Positions 54,501 to 57,126 are shown, counted from the stretch's first letter. The stretch is 64,000 nt of DNA from Strongylocentrotus droebachiensis (GCA_035222895.1 JAVYIG010000166.1:682001-746000); one strand, 5' to 3'. The notes: generated from the sequence alone by a model not told the origin. Numbers and translations: made by a program.

Positions 54501-57126
54501 ATAGGTTTTAAAAATAGTCGAAAAATGATTAAATAGAATAGAAAAAGAGAAAGAAGAGAGAGATCAGACTAGATGGAAGGAAGAGAATGATGATGTGCCA
54601 ATCGCTCGAGAATGGGAGACAGAGAGCATAATAGTAGGTACATGCAGAGAGAGAGAGAGAGACAGTGAACTGGGGGCAAGGAGAATAAAGAAAACTTTCA
54701 CATGCACACTCTCGATCTCACAGCACCACACCACGTGAATTTGCCTACACACAGGTCAACAAACTTCATAATTTATGATTCTTCAGTACTGTGCCAGCGG
54801 TCACTGACAAGTTTAATTTATGCTGGCTTCACTCCCCGCCCACTCACAAGGAAAGTTTTTGATTGGTCTGATCAGTCACATCACTTGCTTACTGTATGCA
54901 CACTCTCGATCTCACAGCTCAGCACAATACGTGAATTTGCCTACACATAGGTAAAAAAACTTCATAGTTTATGATTCTTCAGTACTGTGCTAGTGGTCAC
55001 TGACAAGTTTAATTTATGCTGGCTTCACTCTCCGCCCACTCACAAGGAAAGTTTCTTATTGGTCTGATCAGTCACGTACACACACACTCTCACAGAGCTC
55101 AGTACATTGGATGAATTTGCCTATACACAGGTCAACAAACAGTCATGCACACACAAATTTCCCCAAAAGAACATTAGCATCGTACTACACTGCATTGTGA
55201 TGGGCTAGCTATTGTGTGAACCACAGATTTTACAAAAAAAAAATTCCTTTGTTCACAAGACAAATTAAATGCCATTTTGACAAACATCTTGAGAAAAAAA
55301 AAGATTTTCCCTGACTTTCCAGAAGAAATGGACGGATTCCCTGACTCTCCCTGACTTTTTGCTTCTGGAAAAAACATTTTTAAATTCCCTGACTTTCCAG
55401 AAATTCCCTGACCCGTACGAACCCTGTTTAAAGCCCCACTGCACTACGTATTTGCCGGCGTAAAGGCCGCAGTATTTTTGAAAGAGAAAATATCAAAAAG
55501 TCGGGGTGCGACCTATGCGACGAAAGAGTAAAAAAAAAAAAAAAAAGTAAGTCAAAACCAGCACGAATTTGCACATATGGGACTAGATCTACGAATGGTA
55601 CAATAACTATACATCTCCACACATCTTACCGACAATTTTATCTTGCATTGTTGGCATGAAGACGAAAATAAACTTCCAAAAACAACATCTGCCGATAGAT
55701 CTTGATCTAAGTTCGTGCCAATGCATTGCAAAAGTAAAAGAAGGGCCCGTTTAATGGAGCTGCCGCGAAGCATCCATTTCAATACACAAGAGAGAGGCGC
55801 AATGTATACATCACAAAAAACTACATAGGCTAACATCAGTGCGGAATGGCCGAGCGGTCTAAGATGGTGATTTTAGTCAAATCAACGTTTATACGCAAGA
55901 GATCAAATCCCGACTTCGACAAAAAGATCTGGGGTGCGGCCTATATGGCGCTGCGGCCTTATAGCCGGCAAATACGGTACTTTTAGCTACTTGCGCCTCG
56001 AATAGCAAACAAGGCCTAATTGGTGCCTGGCTGTTGGTCCCCCCTCATCCCCTTTTTCTTACGTTAATTCTGAGCTGATTTGATGAAATAACCACCTGTC
56101 AGTGAACTTGCAGGGAGGTCTAATCCCCCATGGTCAAACTAGTCCAGACGGGCTTTAAAGCTATTCTGTGACCTGACATCTTTGCACTTGTCATCTCTGT
56201 AATTTGCATTAGAATAATGGGAACCTACACCTATCTCCCTACACTCACCCCTTGGTTTCCGACCCAGATGAGTTCTTCTTGCGTATCCACGGTGATCGTC
56301 GAGACCCCAAACCTGTCACCCCCATCGTTCATCACGCTCCTCAGCTCACGGTACAACCCACTGTTTCCCATGTGGAGCTGGCTGTGGCTCCCTGAAGGAA
56401 GAAAGAAAGAATTAAAGAGGGATGAGAATGCAAATTTTGAATTTGTAAAAAGCATACCTTACAGAGAGATATAGTTACATGTACGTCACCTGAAGTTGCT
56501 TCAGATTGTTCATTCAGTCATTTCATAGAGATGTTTATGGCCACGTCTTCTTTCACATTTTATATATCTATGAGCGCCAGGAGTGTCAAGTCTGACAGAA
56601 AGGAGCGCTATACAAGAACCCACTATTAATATTATTATTATTATTTCCAGGGACTGCACCAAAGCTACCCTTATTGCTTCTACATCTCCCTTCCTTTTTT
56701 TCCTTTTCACTTTTTTTCGTCTTTTCCTATTGTTTTGTTTTTTGTTTTGTATTTCTTTCTTTTTGTGGGCAGGGGGGTCATTTGTATTCCCTGTTGCTTG
56801 CCACAAATCTGGGGGTAATTAAATGATTGCAAGGCCCTTACCTAAGAGAAAACAATATTAATACCAATGACGCTACCCTGGCTAGACAAGACATAGTGTC
56901 TCTTCTTCTCCTCCTTTTCTTCTTCTTCCTTGTATTCTTCTTCCCGTTAAAACTTACCGTTGGGGTAATCTTCAACGACAGGTGGGGCACCATGATCCTC
57001 TGGTCTGTAGCCCCCTTCCACCATCATCCGAGGCCCACCAGGGCCAACAGCACCGAGAGGAATGTATTCATTGGCATAGTCATGGGTTGCTCCATACTCC
57101 AGCTCTCCTGGGGGAGGGAACTCCAT
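22564..57126 (-). CDS. PAN2: PAN2, catalytic subunit of the PAN2-PAN3 deadenylase
   Basis: PAN2-PAN3 shortens mRNA poly(A) tails in the cytoplasm, the first step of mRNA decay. Twenty-five exons on the - strand join with consistent phases into 3,621 nt, giving 1,206 residues (human about 1,200). Order: a short acidic N-terminus; an N-terminal WD40-type region (about 57-390); the PAN3-binding linker (about 391-490, with [13 protein letters not shown] and FIGYAPN); a ubiquitin-hydrolase-like domain (about 492-985); and a C-terminal RNase T/DEDD exonuclease (about 995-1170). In the USP-like box [10 protein letters not shown], Ala539 stands where active USPs have Cys, so this domain is a scaffold. 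The exonuclease is intact: D999 and E1001 (GLDAEF), D1108 (LRKDF), H1155 and D1160 (HDSIED). CxxC pairs (VCKVC, WCDDC) fit structural zinc. An unexpected CCCH-like motif lies at 804-819. The start is the ATG at 57126; a non-coding first exon upstream is likely but not located. Confidence 0.97.
22800..23080. repeat. Dispersed ACCAGTTGAA decamer cluster
   Basis: About 18 occurrences of CCAGTT or AACTGG in both orientations occur in 280 bp, starting with a tandem (ACCAGTTGAA)n at 22811-22845. The cluster lies in the last PAN2 intron, starting about 55 bp before exon 25. Confidence 0.9.
23536..23965. repeat. ~400-bp repeat, inverted partner at 28076-28460
   Basis: It shares AACGCCCCCCTCTCAAAAAATGAAATG, ACTTTACCAAGACTGGGCCA and CGCATGACCAGAACT with the reverse complement of 28076-28460. 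A partial third copy is at 36583-36711. The two main copies could pair in the PAN2 pre-mRNA around exons 21-24. Confidence 0.85.
23965..24305. repeat. Dispersed ~350-bp repeat, GTGATATGGTGTAATATT family
   Basis: It has GTCTATGATATGGTGTAATA, AATCATAAATATCTTGATAA, GGTTTATAATTATGA-type sequence and a TACCCAATCCCT end. The same order is found at 32402-33085 and 38512-38892. The ends are TTAAAGGC / CCTTTAA-like. Confidence 0.85.
24314..24510. mobile_element. MITE, TTAAAGCCCCACTG family
   Basis: The left end TTAAAGCCCCACTGTACT and the right end AGTGCAGACGGGCTTTAA are imperfect inverted repeats about 195 bp apart. The body has CCTGTTGGTCCCTCATGATCC and TTAATTGAGAGCTGATTTGATG. Confidence 0.8.
24626..24719 (-). 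CDS. PAN2: PAN2 exon 24
   Basis: Residues 1116-1146 plus one base, [31 protein letters not shown]. The acceptor is CGTTTCTTGCAG and the donor CCTTG|GTGAGT. Confidence 0.95.
24886..25175. mobile_element. Foldback MITE, GTGTTTCACAAAGA family (variant)
   Basis: The arms of about 70 bp, AGGTGTTTCACAAAGACTAA ... ACTATGGCAGGCC and their complement at 25115-25172, surround a short core with an inverted ATTTACTGG/AACCAGTGG-like region. Related to 32051-32358 and 36793-37102. Confidence 0.8.
25821..26000 (-). CDS. PAN2: PAN2 exon 23 (exonuclease motif II)
   Basis: Residues 1056-1115, [20 protein letters not shown] through [17 protein letters not shown]1108 in LRKDF is the third metal ligand. The acceptor is ATTCCTTTACAG and the donor CTTTTG|GTGAGT. 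Confidence 0.96.
26530..26575 (-). pseudogene. Decayed copy of PAN2 exon 23 acceptor end
   Basis: CCCAGAGAACAGTATCAAATAGTCCACCAC then TTGCAA parallels CCCGAGAACCGCGTCAGATAGTCCACCAC then CTGTAA at the 5' end of exon 23 (25971-26006). The following AATTTGAGTGGC parallels AATTCAGTGGC. The splice acceptor AG is kept (TTTGCAAG/GTGG). Confidence 0.7.
26671..26964. mobile_element. Short element with ACATGCCAAC termini
   Basis: It starts ACATGCCAAC and ends GTTGGCATGT. Inside are GTGCGCGAAGCGCAC and GAGCGCGAAGCGCGAAG palindromic runs and repeated CGGAACGTTCCG / CGGAACAGTTCCG motifs. Non-coding, in a PAN2 intron. Confidence 0.65.
27055..27198 (-). CDS. PAN2: PAN2 exon 22
   Basis: Residues 1008-1055, [48 protein letters not shown]. 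It is continuous with the exonuclease fold (VARI.CVRG). The acceptor is GCACCACCAG and the donor GAACAG|GTGAGG. Confidence 0.95.
27391..27411. repeat. Poly(G) run of about 21
   Basis: An uninterrupted G homopolymer in a PAN2 intron. The exact length is likely unreliable in any assembly. Confidence 0.8.
27518..27722. repeat. (ATC)n microsatellite
   Basis: About 200 bp of CATCAT units with AACCTCAACAT interruptions in a PAN2 intron, upstream of exon 22. The poly-Met and poly-Ile ORFs are artefacts. Confidence 0.95.
27873..28030 (-). CDS. PAN2: PAN2 exon 21 (exonuclease motif I)
   Basis: Residues 955-1007, ending [15 protein letters not shown] with the first two metal ligands D999 and E1001. 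The acceptor is TCCCTTCCAG and the donor AATCAG|GTAAGC. Confidence 0.95.
28076..28460. repeat. ~385-bp repeat, inverted copy of 23536-23965
   Basis: Reverse complement of the block at 23536-23965 with many point differences. It begins TCTGGTCATGCGATTGCATT and ends TTTTTTGAGAGGGGGGCGTT. Confidence 0.85.
28661..28811 (-). CDS. PAN2: PAN2 exon 20
   Basis: Residues 905-954 plus one base, [20 protein letters not shown] through [10 protein letters not shown]. It is the end of the USP-like domain (WYLFNDF motif). The acceptor is CCTTTTTTGCAG and the donor TCACAA|GTAAGA. Confidence 0.95.
28865..29035. repeat. Non-LTR-retrotransposon-like 3' tail
   Basis: It begins with a (CAATT)n run, then AAGGTTTATTAAAAACATGTG and GCAGCCCAATGGCTGAATTG. 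Similar (AATTG)n-tailed fragments occur at 30300-30405, 41370-41405, 43082-43200, 48745-48780 and 63485-63510. No coding capacity remains. Confidence 0.5.
29117..29728. repeat. Long (ATC)n microsatellite
   Basis: About 610 bp of TCATCA with AATATC and AACATC interruptions in the PAN2 intron between exons 19 and 20. All ORFs in it (poly-His, poly-Asp, poly-Met) are repeat translations. Confidence 0.97.
29878..29958. mobile_element. Solo foldback, GTGTTTCACAAAGATCC family
   Basis: GGGTGTTTCACAAAGATCCTAAG and its complement CTTAGGATCTTTGTGAAACAC are almost adjacent, giving an 80-bp hairpin. It is an internally deleted form of 32051-32358. Confidence 0.8.
30034..30177 (-). CDS. PAN2: PAN2 exon 19
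   Basis: Residues 857-904, [48 protein letters not shown]. The acceptor is CCGTCCAACAG and the donor GAAAGAG|GTGTGA (non-consensus at +4 to +6). Confidence 0.94.
30410..30700. repeat. Diverged tandem repeat near PAN2 exon 19
   Basis: CTGTTTCCATGTTGGAAAAGAAAT and GGCAGAAACAA blocks recur at about 30478 and 30593. They resemble 30175-30235, next to exon 19. An AT-rich intron duplication. Confidence 0.55.
31195..31288 (-). CDS. PAN2: PAN2 exon 18
   Basis: Residues 825-856, [32 protein letters not shown]. It matches the WLPFSIRMKM region. The acceptor is TTTGAAATGCAG. The donor GAG|GTCAGT is weaker than its neighbours (C at +3). Confidence 0.9.
31430..31612. mobile_element. MITE, TTAAAGCCCCACTG family
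   Basis: It contains CTTGCGCCCTCTATATAGCA, CCTGTTGGTCCCCCATGATCC and GATAACCACCTGTCAGTGACC, and ends GTGCAGTGGGGCTTTAA at 31592-31608. Confidence 0.8.
31866..32395 (-). mobile_element. tRNA-derived SINE interrupted by a MITE
   Basis: Read on the - strand it matches the SINE at 6718-6995: (ATT)n-side TATATAGCGC, GGTACCCATTTGCCTCACC, ACCATGTGATCCACAG and GTATCCACCAGACCACCAAC. The tRNA-like head is split after GATCCACAG by the 308-bp MITE at 32051-32358. Confidence 0.8.
32051..32358. mobile_element. Foldback MITE, GTGTTTCACAAAGATCC family
   Basis: Its ends are GATTCAAAGATCC (decayed) and GGATCTTTGTGAAACACCCC. Inner arms have AACTCTAAGTTG / AAGTCCAACTTAGAGATAAG. It is collinear with 36793-37102 (TGTAGCCTTA, CATCAAGAACATGAAATCTC, GCTAACGACTTTCCATAATT). 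Confidence 0.85.
32402..33085. repeat. GTGATATGGTGTAATATT-family repeat split by an insertion
   Basis: Collinear with 23965-24305 and 38512-38892, except that GGTTTATAAT is separated from TATCATTGCAGCATGAGC by the element at 32692-33008. Confidence 0.88.
32692..33008. mobile_element. MITE, AAGGGAGTTTACAGATA TIRs
   Basis: AAGGGAGTTTACAGATA and TATCTGTAAACTCCCTT are perfect 17-bp inverted repeats. The empty site seen in two paralogous copies (GGTTTATAATTATGA at 24222 and 38825) fixes the boundaries. They fit a 2-bp AT duplication, or none if one more base is counted in each TIR. GGTACAAATGACC is present near both ends. Confidence 0.88.
33129..33250 (-). CDS. PAN2: PAN2 exon 17 (CCCH-like motif)
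   Basis: Residues 785-824 plus two bases. It encodes [20 protein letters not shown], a C-x5-C-x4-C-x3-H arrangement (C804, C810, C815, H819) like short CCCH zinc fingers. The acceptor is TTTTTCACAG and the donor TACAGA|GTGAGT. The phase joins it cleanly to exons 16 and 18. Confidence 0.92.
33540..33620. repeat. GGGGGCTC / GAGCCCCC hairpin cluster
   Basis: ATACGGGGGCTCAGGG is followed by three GAGCCCCC/AGCCCCCGG units, each able to pair with the first. Short and non-coding. Confidence 0.6.
33680..34020 (-). pseudogene. Three decayed copies of the PAN2 exon 16 donor end
   Basis: Blocks at about 33680-33750, 33834-33895 and 33958-34020 repeat the pattern CTCTTGCCTCCTCCAGAAGT-TCTCA-...-AAATTACAGTTGAT of exon 16 (34098-34163). 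The spacing is about 130 bp. CTAGAAGTTCTCATTTGACAG at 33972 is the closest. None keeps a full open exon. Confidence 0.75.
34096..34194 (-). CDS. PAN2: PAN2 exon 16
   Basis: Residues 752-784, [33 protein letters not shown]. It matches the RHLPDILVINC segment of the family. The acceptor is TTTTTCACCAG and the donor GAGCAG|GTAAAT. Three decayed copies of its 3' end lie in the following intron. Confidence 0.94.
34315..34556. repeat. ~241-bp direct repeat (copy 1) with hairpins
   Basis: About 95% identical by eye to 35633-35873. It contains AGTCCTGAAAAGGACT, AGTCTTGAAAAAGACT and TATAGTTCTAAGGAGAACTATA hairpins and ends in the hammerhead-like core GACGTTTCGAACAGG...CCGTCGTCAGG (read on the - strand as CTGACGA...GAAAC). 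Confidence 0.88.
34522..34556 (-). ncRNA. Hammerhead-ribozyme-like core (copy 1)
   Basis: On the - strand, CTGACGA is followed by a 6-bp imperfect stem (GGATAG ... CTGTTC, loop TCAAC) and then GAAACGTC. These are the two conserved hammerhead boxes CUGANGA and GAAA. An extra C between box and stem, and an unresolved stem III, make activity uncertain. Such motifs are known from Penelope-like elements. Confidence 0.45.
34992..35355. mobile_element. MITE, TGTCTTCATCAGCTC termini
   Basis: GGCATGTCTTCATCAGCTCG ... TTGCCAAATATCCCGCTATTT pairs with AAATAGCGGGCTATTTGGCAA ... GAGCTGATGAAGACAAGCC. The TIRs are about 45 bp. Internal AAAATATCTCGCTATTTG repeats the arm sequence. It ends 16 bp from exon 15. 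Confidence 0.82.
35371..35486 (-). CDS. PAN2: PAN2 exon 15
   Basis: Residues 713-751, [20 protein letters not shown] then [13 protein letters not shown] with the second CxxC pair. The acceptor is CACGTTTCAG and the donor CCATCT|GTAAGT. It lies between two ~241-bp direct repeats (34315-34556 and 35633-35873). Confidence 0.94.
35633..35873. repeat. ~241-bp direct repeat (copy 2) with hairpins
   Basis: The second copy of the block at 34315-34556, with the same hairpins. The two copies bracket PAN2 exon 15 and the MITE at 34992-35355. Confidence 0.88.
35839..35873 (-). ncRNA. Hammerhead-ribozyme-like core (copy 2)
   Basis: The core sequence is identical to 34522-34556 (CTGACGA, imperfect stem II, GAAACGTC) on the - strand. 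Conservation of the core between the two copies fits a recent shared origin. Catalysis is not demonstrated. Confidence 0.45.
35985..36175. repeat. CTCAGCCAATACTTAACATA-family repeat
   Basis: Collinear with 9838-10012: TATCTCAGCCAATACTTAAC, TTTCAGAAAATGAAGACAAA and ATTCTAAAAATAGATTTGTATGATG. Confidence 0.7.
36326..36545 (-). CDS. PAN2: PAN2 exon 14
   Basis: Residues 640-712 plus one base. It begins with an acidic/basic low-complexity run ([18 protein letters not shown]) and then has [20 protein letters not shown] with a CxxC zinc pair. The acceptor is GTTTTCACCAG and the donor GCGGCAG|GTAAAG. An in-frame decayed copy of its 5' end lies at 36712-36792. Confidence 0.94.
36712..36792 (-). pseudogene. 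Decayed copy of PAN2 exon 14 5' end
   Basis: CTCTCCTGTGGCTGAATCAG AGGTTTCCTGG parallels CTCTCCCGTGGCTGGATCAG AGGTTTCCTGG of exon 14 (36519-36549). Read on the - strand, the acceptor CACCAG is intact. About 25 codons ([19 protein letters not shown]...) remain open in the exon 14 frame. It is bounded by a repeat fragment (36583-36711) and the MITE at 36793. Confidence 0.85.
36793..37102. mobile_element. Foldback MITE, GTGTTTCACAAAGATCC family
   Basis: GGGTGTTTCACAAAGATCCTAAG and AGAATCTTTGTGAAACACCCC form the termini. The 310-bp body is collinear with 32051-32358. Confidence 0.88.
37584..37849. mobile_element. MITE, TACCGTAAATTTCT termini
   Basis: It begins TACCGTAAATTTCT and ends AGATTTACGGTA. 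The body (AAATTAGGAACGTAGGTTAA, CACTAAAAAGTAGCATTTTGAGGACTC) is closely related to 53080-53215. Subterminal GACGCACC / GTGCGTC repeats are inverted. Confidence 0.82.
37864..38287 (+). mobile_element. MITE carrying a reverse-transcriptase fragment
   Basis: The termini TACCGTAATTA and TAATTACGGTA are perfect. Between them, 38078-38125 translate [16 protein letters not shown], the conserved RT motif of non-LTR retrotransposons; IYINDL follows in another frame. The same arrangement occurs at 39469-39933. The fragment is not functional. Confidence 0.82.
38337..38486 (-). CDS. PAN2: PAN2 exon 13
   Basis: Residues 590-639, [20 protein letters not shown] through RFVLAQVLQ. The [11 protein letters not shown] motif is nearly invariant in animal PAN2. 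The acceptor is TGTTGAGCAG and the donor TTACAG|GTAAAT. Confidence 0.95.
38512..38892. repeat. GTGATATGGTGTAATATT-family repeat (uninterrupted)
   Basis: Collinear with 23965-24305, including GGTTTATAATTATGATTGCAGC. It serves as the empty-site reference for the insertion at 32692-33008. Confidence 0.85.
39237..39365 (-). CDS. PAN2: PAN2 exon 12
   Basis: Residues 547-589, [43 protein letters not shown]. The acceptor is CTTTTGTTCAG and the donor TGCCAG|GTAAGG. Confidence 0.95.
39469..39933 (+). mobile_element. MITE carrying a reverse-transcriptase fragment
   Basis: The ends TACCACAATTAACGTTGTAT and ATACAACGTTAATTATGGTA are inverted repeats with a terminal TA. Positions 39733-39781 encode [17 protein letters not shown], followed by IYINDL after a frame break. 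It shares the core (GCTATGCCTGGCAATGTCTC, AACTAGAACAACACTCAAATTTG) with 37864-38287. It lies in the PAN2 intron between exons 11 and 12. Confidence 0.85.
40430..40750. mobile_element. Two TTAAAGCCCCACTG-family copies (one truncated)
   Basis: AGGCATCGTTTGCTATATAG AGGGC...AGTAGCTATAAGTAGT followed by GGGGCTTTAAA occurs at 40430-40490 and again at 40678-40738. The second copy also keeps GGTGGTTATCTCATCAAATT. They belong to a ~250-bp local duplication that also carries the exon 11 fragment. Confidence 0.75.
40501..40550 (-). pseudogene. Copy of PAN2 exon 11 donor end
   Basis: GAGCTTACTTGTAACATAGA and GTTGCAGTAGGC are identical to exon 11 exactly 400 bp away (40901-40932). Read on the - strand it still encodes NAYCNSMLQ followed by the intact donor GTAAGC. 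No acceptor-side exon is attached. Confidence 0.9.
40753..40901. mobile_element. Foldback MITE, GTTTCACAAAGCC family
   Basis: GGGGCTTGTTTCACAAAGCC ... AGTTTTGTAAAAAGCCCCC, with the same GACAAATGACAAAAATCAGTGACA core as 13297-13442. It inserted between AGAGATCT and GAGCTTAC, which are adjacent in the paralogous segment at 40493-40508. Confidence 0.85.
40909..41072 (-). CDS. PAN2: PAN2 exon 11 (pseudo-USP box)
   Basis: Residues 492-546, [20 protein letters not shown] through NAYCNSMLQ. It carries the degenerate USP Cys box with Ala539 in the catalytic position. The acceptor is TGTCTCTCACAG and the donor TTACAA|GTAAGC. Partial copies of both ends lie nearby (40501-40550 and 41119-41195). Confidence 0.95.
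41119..41195 (-). pseudogene. Decayed copy of PAN2 exon 11 acceptor end
   Basis: GGAATATTTAATCTCCACCT TCTTATAAGGCTTAGG...CATTGGGTCCTCCACTGCGAG parallels exon 11 and its acceptor (41011-41080). An acceptor-like CTCGCAG remains on the - strand. The frame is shifted by small indels. Confidence 0.85.
41912..42087 (-). CDS. PAN2: PAN2 exon 10
   Basis: Residues 433-491 plus one base, [20 protein letters not shown] then GYAPN and a G/K/S-rich stretch. It belongs to the PAN3-binding linker. The acceptor is CCTGCTGTACAG and the donor GCAGAA|GTAAGT. Confidence 0.93.
42425..42665. repeat. CTCAGCCAATACTTAACATA-family repeat (reverse)
   Basis: Reverse-complement copy of the family at 9838 and 35985: TGTGATGTCATCAAAAATCTA, AAAACCAATTGAATACATG and TAAGTATTGGCTGAGATATG. 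A second fragment in forward orientation adjoins at 42657-42720. Confidence 0.7.
42743..42895. mobile_element. Foldback MITE, GTTTCACAAAGCC family
   Basis: GGGACCCGTTTCACAAAGCCC ... AGTTTTGTGAAACGCCCCCC. Core GACAAATGACAAAAATCAGT. It ends 18 bp from the donor side of exon 9. Confidence 0.85.
42913..43040 (-). CDS. PAN2: PAN2 exon 9
   Basis: Residues 391-432 plus two bases, [20 protein letters not shown] through ELCRVSM. It is the start of the linker that binds PAN3 in other species (LLSDWPA motif). The acceptor is ATCCATACAG and the donor ATGAG|GTAATA. Confidence 0.92.
43200..43640. repeat. Purine-rich (GGA)n tract
   Basis: About 440 bp of GAGGAGGGG, GGGAAAG and GAAGAAG units in the PAN2 intron upstream of exon 9, preceded by a retrotransposon-like (AATTC)n tail at 43082. 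ORFs in all frames are low complexity. Confidence 0.92.
43913..44173. mobile_element. Foldback MITE, CACCAGTTTACGGTTAC termini
   Basis: CACCAGTTTACGGTTAC and GTAACCGTAAAACTGGTG bound 261 bp. The inner arms AAAGCCAATGACCTC...AGGTCAGTGG and CCACTGACCTCAGGTCATTGGCTTT also pair, as do TTAAGATTTTGCCCATGCAAAT and ATTTGCATATGGGCGCAATCTTAA. Nearly the whole element folds back. Confidence 0.88.
44366..44445 (-). CDS. PAN2: PAN2 exon 8
   Basis: Residues 364-390, [20 protein letters not shown] through EFAEP. It covers the [GC]-x-HLW end of the last blade and the ETEFA motif. The acceptor is TTTCACCTAG and the donor GAGCCT|GTAAGT. Confidence 0.93.
44554..44934. mobile_element. CAGAGCTGC-TIR element, imperfect 6-bp TSD
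   Basis: CAGAGCTGCTAACC ... TTGGCAGCTCTG, flanked by AATAGG (44548-44553) and TATAGG (44935-44940). It is the inverted counterpart of 1-371. It lies in the PAN2 intron between exons 7 and 8. Confidence 0.8.
44990..45015. repeat. Short interstitial TTAGGG repeat
   Basis: Three perfect TAGGGT/TTAGGG units in a longer T/G-biased strand (GGGGTATGGTTATGG, GGGTTTTAGGTTGGGG) next to the preceding element. Confidence 0.8.
45211..45899. mobile_element. Non-autonomous element, TAGGGACTTTTCGATT TIRs
   Basis: The left arm TAGGGACTTTTCGATTTTGC...GGACTGCGACGTATGCGGT pairs with the right arm ACCGCATACGTCGCAGTCC...AATCGAAAAGTCCCTA (arms about 55 bp, terminal TA). The body holds a tandem duplication at 45505-45779. 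Related ends are at 5377 and 51922. Confidence 0.88.
45505..45779. repeat. ~138-bp tandem duplication inside an element
   Basis: AGAATAATTCATAAAATGAA CACA...GATCGAATTTCGCGCTCAC appears twice back to back (about 45505-45641 and 45642-45779) with about 10% difference. Confidence 0.85.
45915..46059 (-). CDS. PAN2: PAN2 exon 7
   Basis: Residues 316-363 plus one base, [20 protein letters not shown] through CVVFGDSG. It completes the WD40-type region (FDVS...FGDS). The acceptor is TTCTTTCTCAG and the donor TGGAG|GTAAGT. Confidence 0.94.
46341..46485 (-). CDS. PAN2: PAN2 exon 6
   Basis: Residues 267-315, [20 protein letters not shown] through [18 protein letters not shown] is a clear WD-blade motif shared with the family. 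The acceptor is TTGGTGAACAG and the donor GATCAG|GTACGC. Confidence 0.94.
46968..47086 (-). CDS. PAN2: PAN2 exon 5
   Basis: Residues 228-266 plus two bases, [20 protein letters not shown] through ITCGFGE. SLSDFDV-like [11 protein letters not shown] is typical of PAN2. The acceptor is GTTGCGTGTAG and the donor GAAAG|GTAGGT. Confidence 0.94.
47114..47559. mobile_element. MITE, CAGGGCCTGTATTCAATTC termini
   Basis: CAGGGCCTGTATTCAATTC and GAATTGAATACCGGCCCTG are inverted. CTTAGTATTT and ACTTAAGTA motifs recur in both arms. Confidence 0.82.
47559..47715. mobile_element. MITE, GGGCCCTGAAGCACAAAAC termini
   Basis: GGGCCCTGAAGCACAAAACT TACCATTGA and its partner TCAATGGCAAGTTTTATGCA ACGGGCC bound 157 bp, directly abutting the previous element. 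The inner TAACTACCATGG / CTATGGTAGTTGCCA also pairs. Confidence 0.8.
48800..48998 (-). CDS. PAN2: PAN2 exon 4
   Basis: Residues 161-227, [20 protein letters not shown] through GVPTGH (WD40-type region). The acceptor is CTTCCATTTTCAG and the donor GGACAT|GTAAGA. A decayed copy of its 5' end lies at 49827-49892. Confidence 0.94.
49052..49295. mobile_element. MITE, CCCGAATTCACAAAGGAGG termini
   Basis: CCCGAATTCACAAAGGAGGT TTAAATTTAACC pairs with GGTTAAATTTAAACCTCCTC TGTGAATTTGGG. The inner AACCCATGGTCTAAAATTAG / TAATTTGTGC...ACCATGGGTT is also inverted. It lies between PAN2 exon 4 and its decayed copy. Confidence 0.85.
49827..49892 (-). pseudogene. Decayed copy of PAN2 exon 4 acceptor end
   Basis: CATGATCTGAAAGTCATCAC TCCTGAAA...GCAGGAATC...CAAAACC parallels CATGTTCTGAAAGTCCTCGC CCCTGAAAATGGAAGGAATC...CAAAACCC at the 5' end of exon 4 (48978-49032). 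The acceptor-equivalent TTTCAG is retained on the - strand. Confidence 0.72.
50105..50274 (-). CDS. PAN2: PAN2 exon 3
   Basis: Residues 105-160 plus two bases, [20 protein letters not shown] to RQGMRVFDC. It matches the GHATSFFGP-type segment of the family. The acceptor is TTTAACTGTTAG and the donor GCAA|GTAAGT. Confidence 0.94.
50758..51797. mobile_element. ~1-kb element, CAGACCTTCATTTCTA TIRs, with nested hairpin
   Basis: CAGACCTTCATTTCTAGAA and TTAGAAATGAAGGTCTG are inverted termini. Subterminal GGAGCTC-rich (left) and GGAGCG(C/T)-rich (right) sequence follows. The hairpin 51430-51609 lies inside. No transposase was recognised. Confidence 0.65.
51430..51609. repeat. 180-bp near-perfect foldback
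   Basis: GGGCGCATTTTCACG ... AAACACTTGCGCCTTAT ... GAGAGCTCG ... CTGTTCGTGATTC is followed by the complement ending CGTGAAAATGCGCCC. The arms are about 85 bp with few mismatches and a very short loop. A third partial terminus, GGCGCATTTTCACGG, follows at 51653. Confidence 0.92.
51922..52030. mobile_element. Partial TAGGGACTTTTAGATT element
   Basis: TAGGGACTTTTAGATTTGCACG then GTGGACTGCTACGTGTGCCA, as at 45211 and 5377. The right terminus is missing or too diverged to see. Confidence 0.55.
52560..52892. repeat. Foldback, ~165-bp arms
   Basis: CATCTTTAGTTTAAAAACAA CATTGTTACT...TTCACAAGCACTTCAACTGTGCCTCGTA...GAAAGTATTTTTCGAACAC, then CAACATTGGTCTTTTTGTTAA, and the complement of the first arm from GTGTTCGAAAATACTTTC to ACTAAAGATG. 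Confidence 0.9.
54702..55145. repeat. ~190-bp tandem duplication, 2.3 copies
   Basis: TGCACACTCTCGATCTCACAG ... GTGAATTTGCCTACACA ... GATTCTTCAGTACTGTGC ... GGAAAGTTT(T)T(G/T)ATTGGTCTGA appears at 54702-54895 and 54896-55077, with a third partial start at 55080. Confidence 0.88.
55447..55979. mobile_element. MITE, TACGTATTTGCCGGC TIRs, TA insertion site
   Basis: TACGTATTTGCCGGCGTAAA GGCCGCAG and CTGCGGCCTTATAGCCGGCA AATACGGTA are inverted. The subterminal GGGGTGCG(A/G)CCTAT is also inverted. It sits inside the 55427-56157 MITE and contains a tRNA-like sequence. Confidence 0.85.
55841..55920 (+). pseudogene. Degenerate tRNA-like sequence
   Basis: GCGGAATGGCCGAGCGGTCTAAG has a good A box of tRNA-Leu/Ser type. 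GATCAAATCCCGACTTCGAC is a B-box-like end. A 5-bp stem TGATT/AATCA with a 7-nt loop fits an anticodon arm, but the acceptor stem pairs poorly. It is probably a pseudogene or SINE head captured by the surrounding MITE. Confidence 0.6.
56249..56391 (-). CDS. PAN2: PAN2 exon 2
   Basis: Residues 57-104, from [16 protein letters not shown] to [11 protein letters not shown], the start of the WD40-type region. The acceptor is CTTCCTTCAG and the donor AAGGG|GTGAGT. The intron after it is the largest in the gene (50275-56248) and holds stacked transposons. Confidence 0.93.
56958..57126 (-). CDS. PAN2: PAN2 exon 1 (start codon)
   Basis: Encodes residues 1-56, [20 protein letters not shown] onward, plus one base of codon 57. 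The donor is AACG|GTAAGT. An acceptor (TCCTCATAGCAG) ends at 57132, five bases before the ATG, so a 5' UTR exon lies further upstream. The ATG context ACAGGATGG is favourable. There is no in-frame upstream ATG between acceptor and start. Confidence 0.85.

Larger units (their letters stand above)
52333..55426. mobile_element. ~3.1-kb composite element, CAGGGTTCGTAC TIRs, TSD TTTAAA
   Basis: CAGGGTTCGTACA at 52333 and TACGAACCCTG ending 55426 are inverted. Both sides carry ATTCC(C/A)TGAC / CATGACTTTCCAGA-type subterminal repeats. The flanks TTTAAA (52327-52332) and TTTAAA (55427-55432) fit a 6-bp target duplication. The interior holds a foldback (52560-52892), a copy of the 37584 MITE body and a 190-bp tandem duplication. 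No transposase ORF was recognised. It may be composite. Confidence 0.6.
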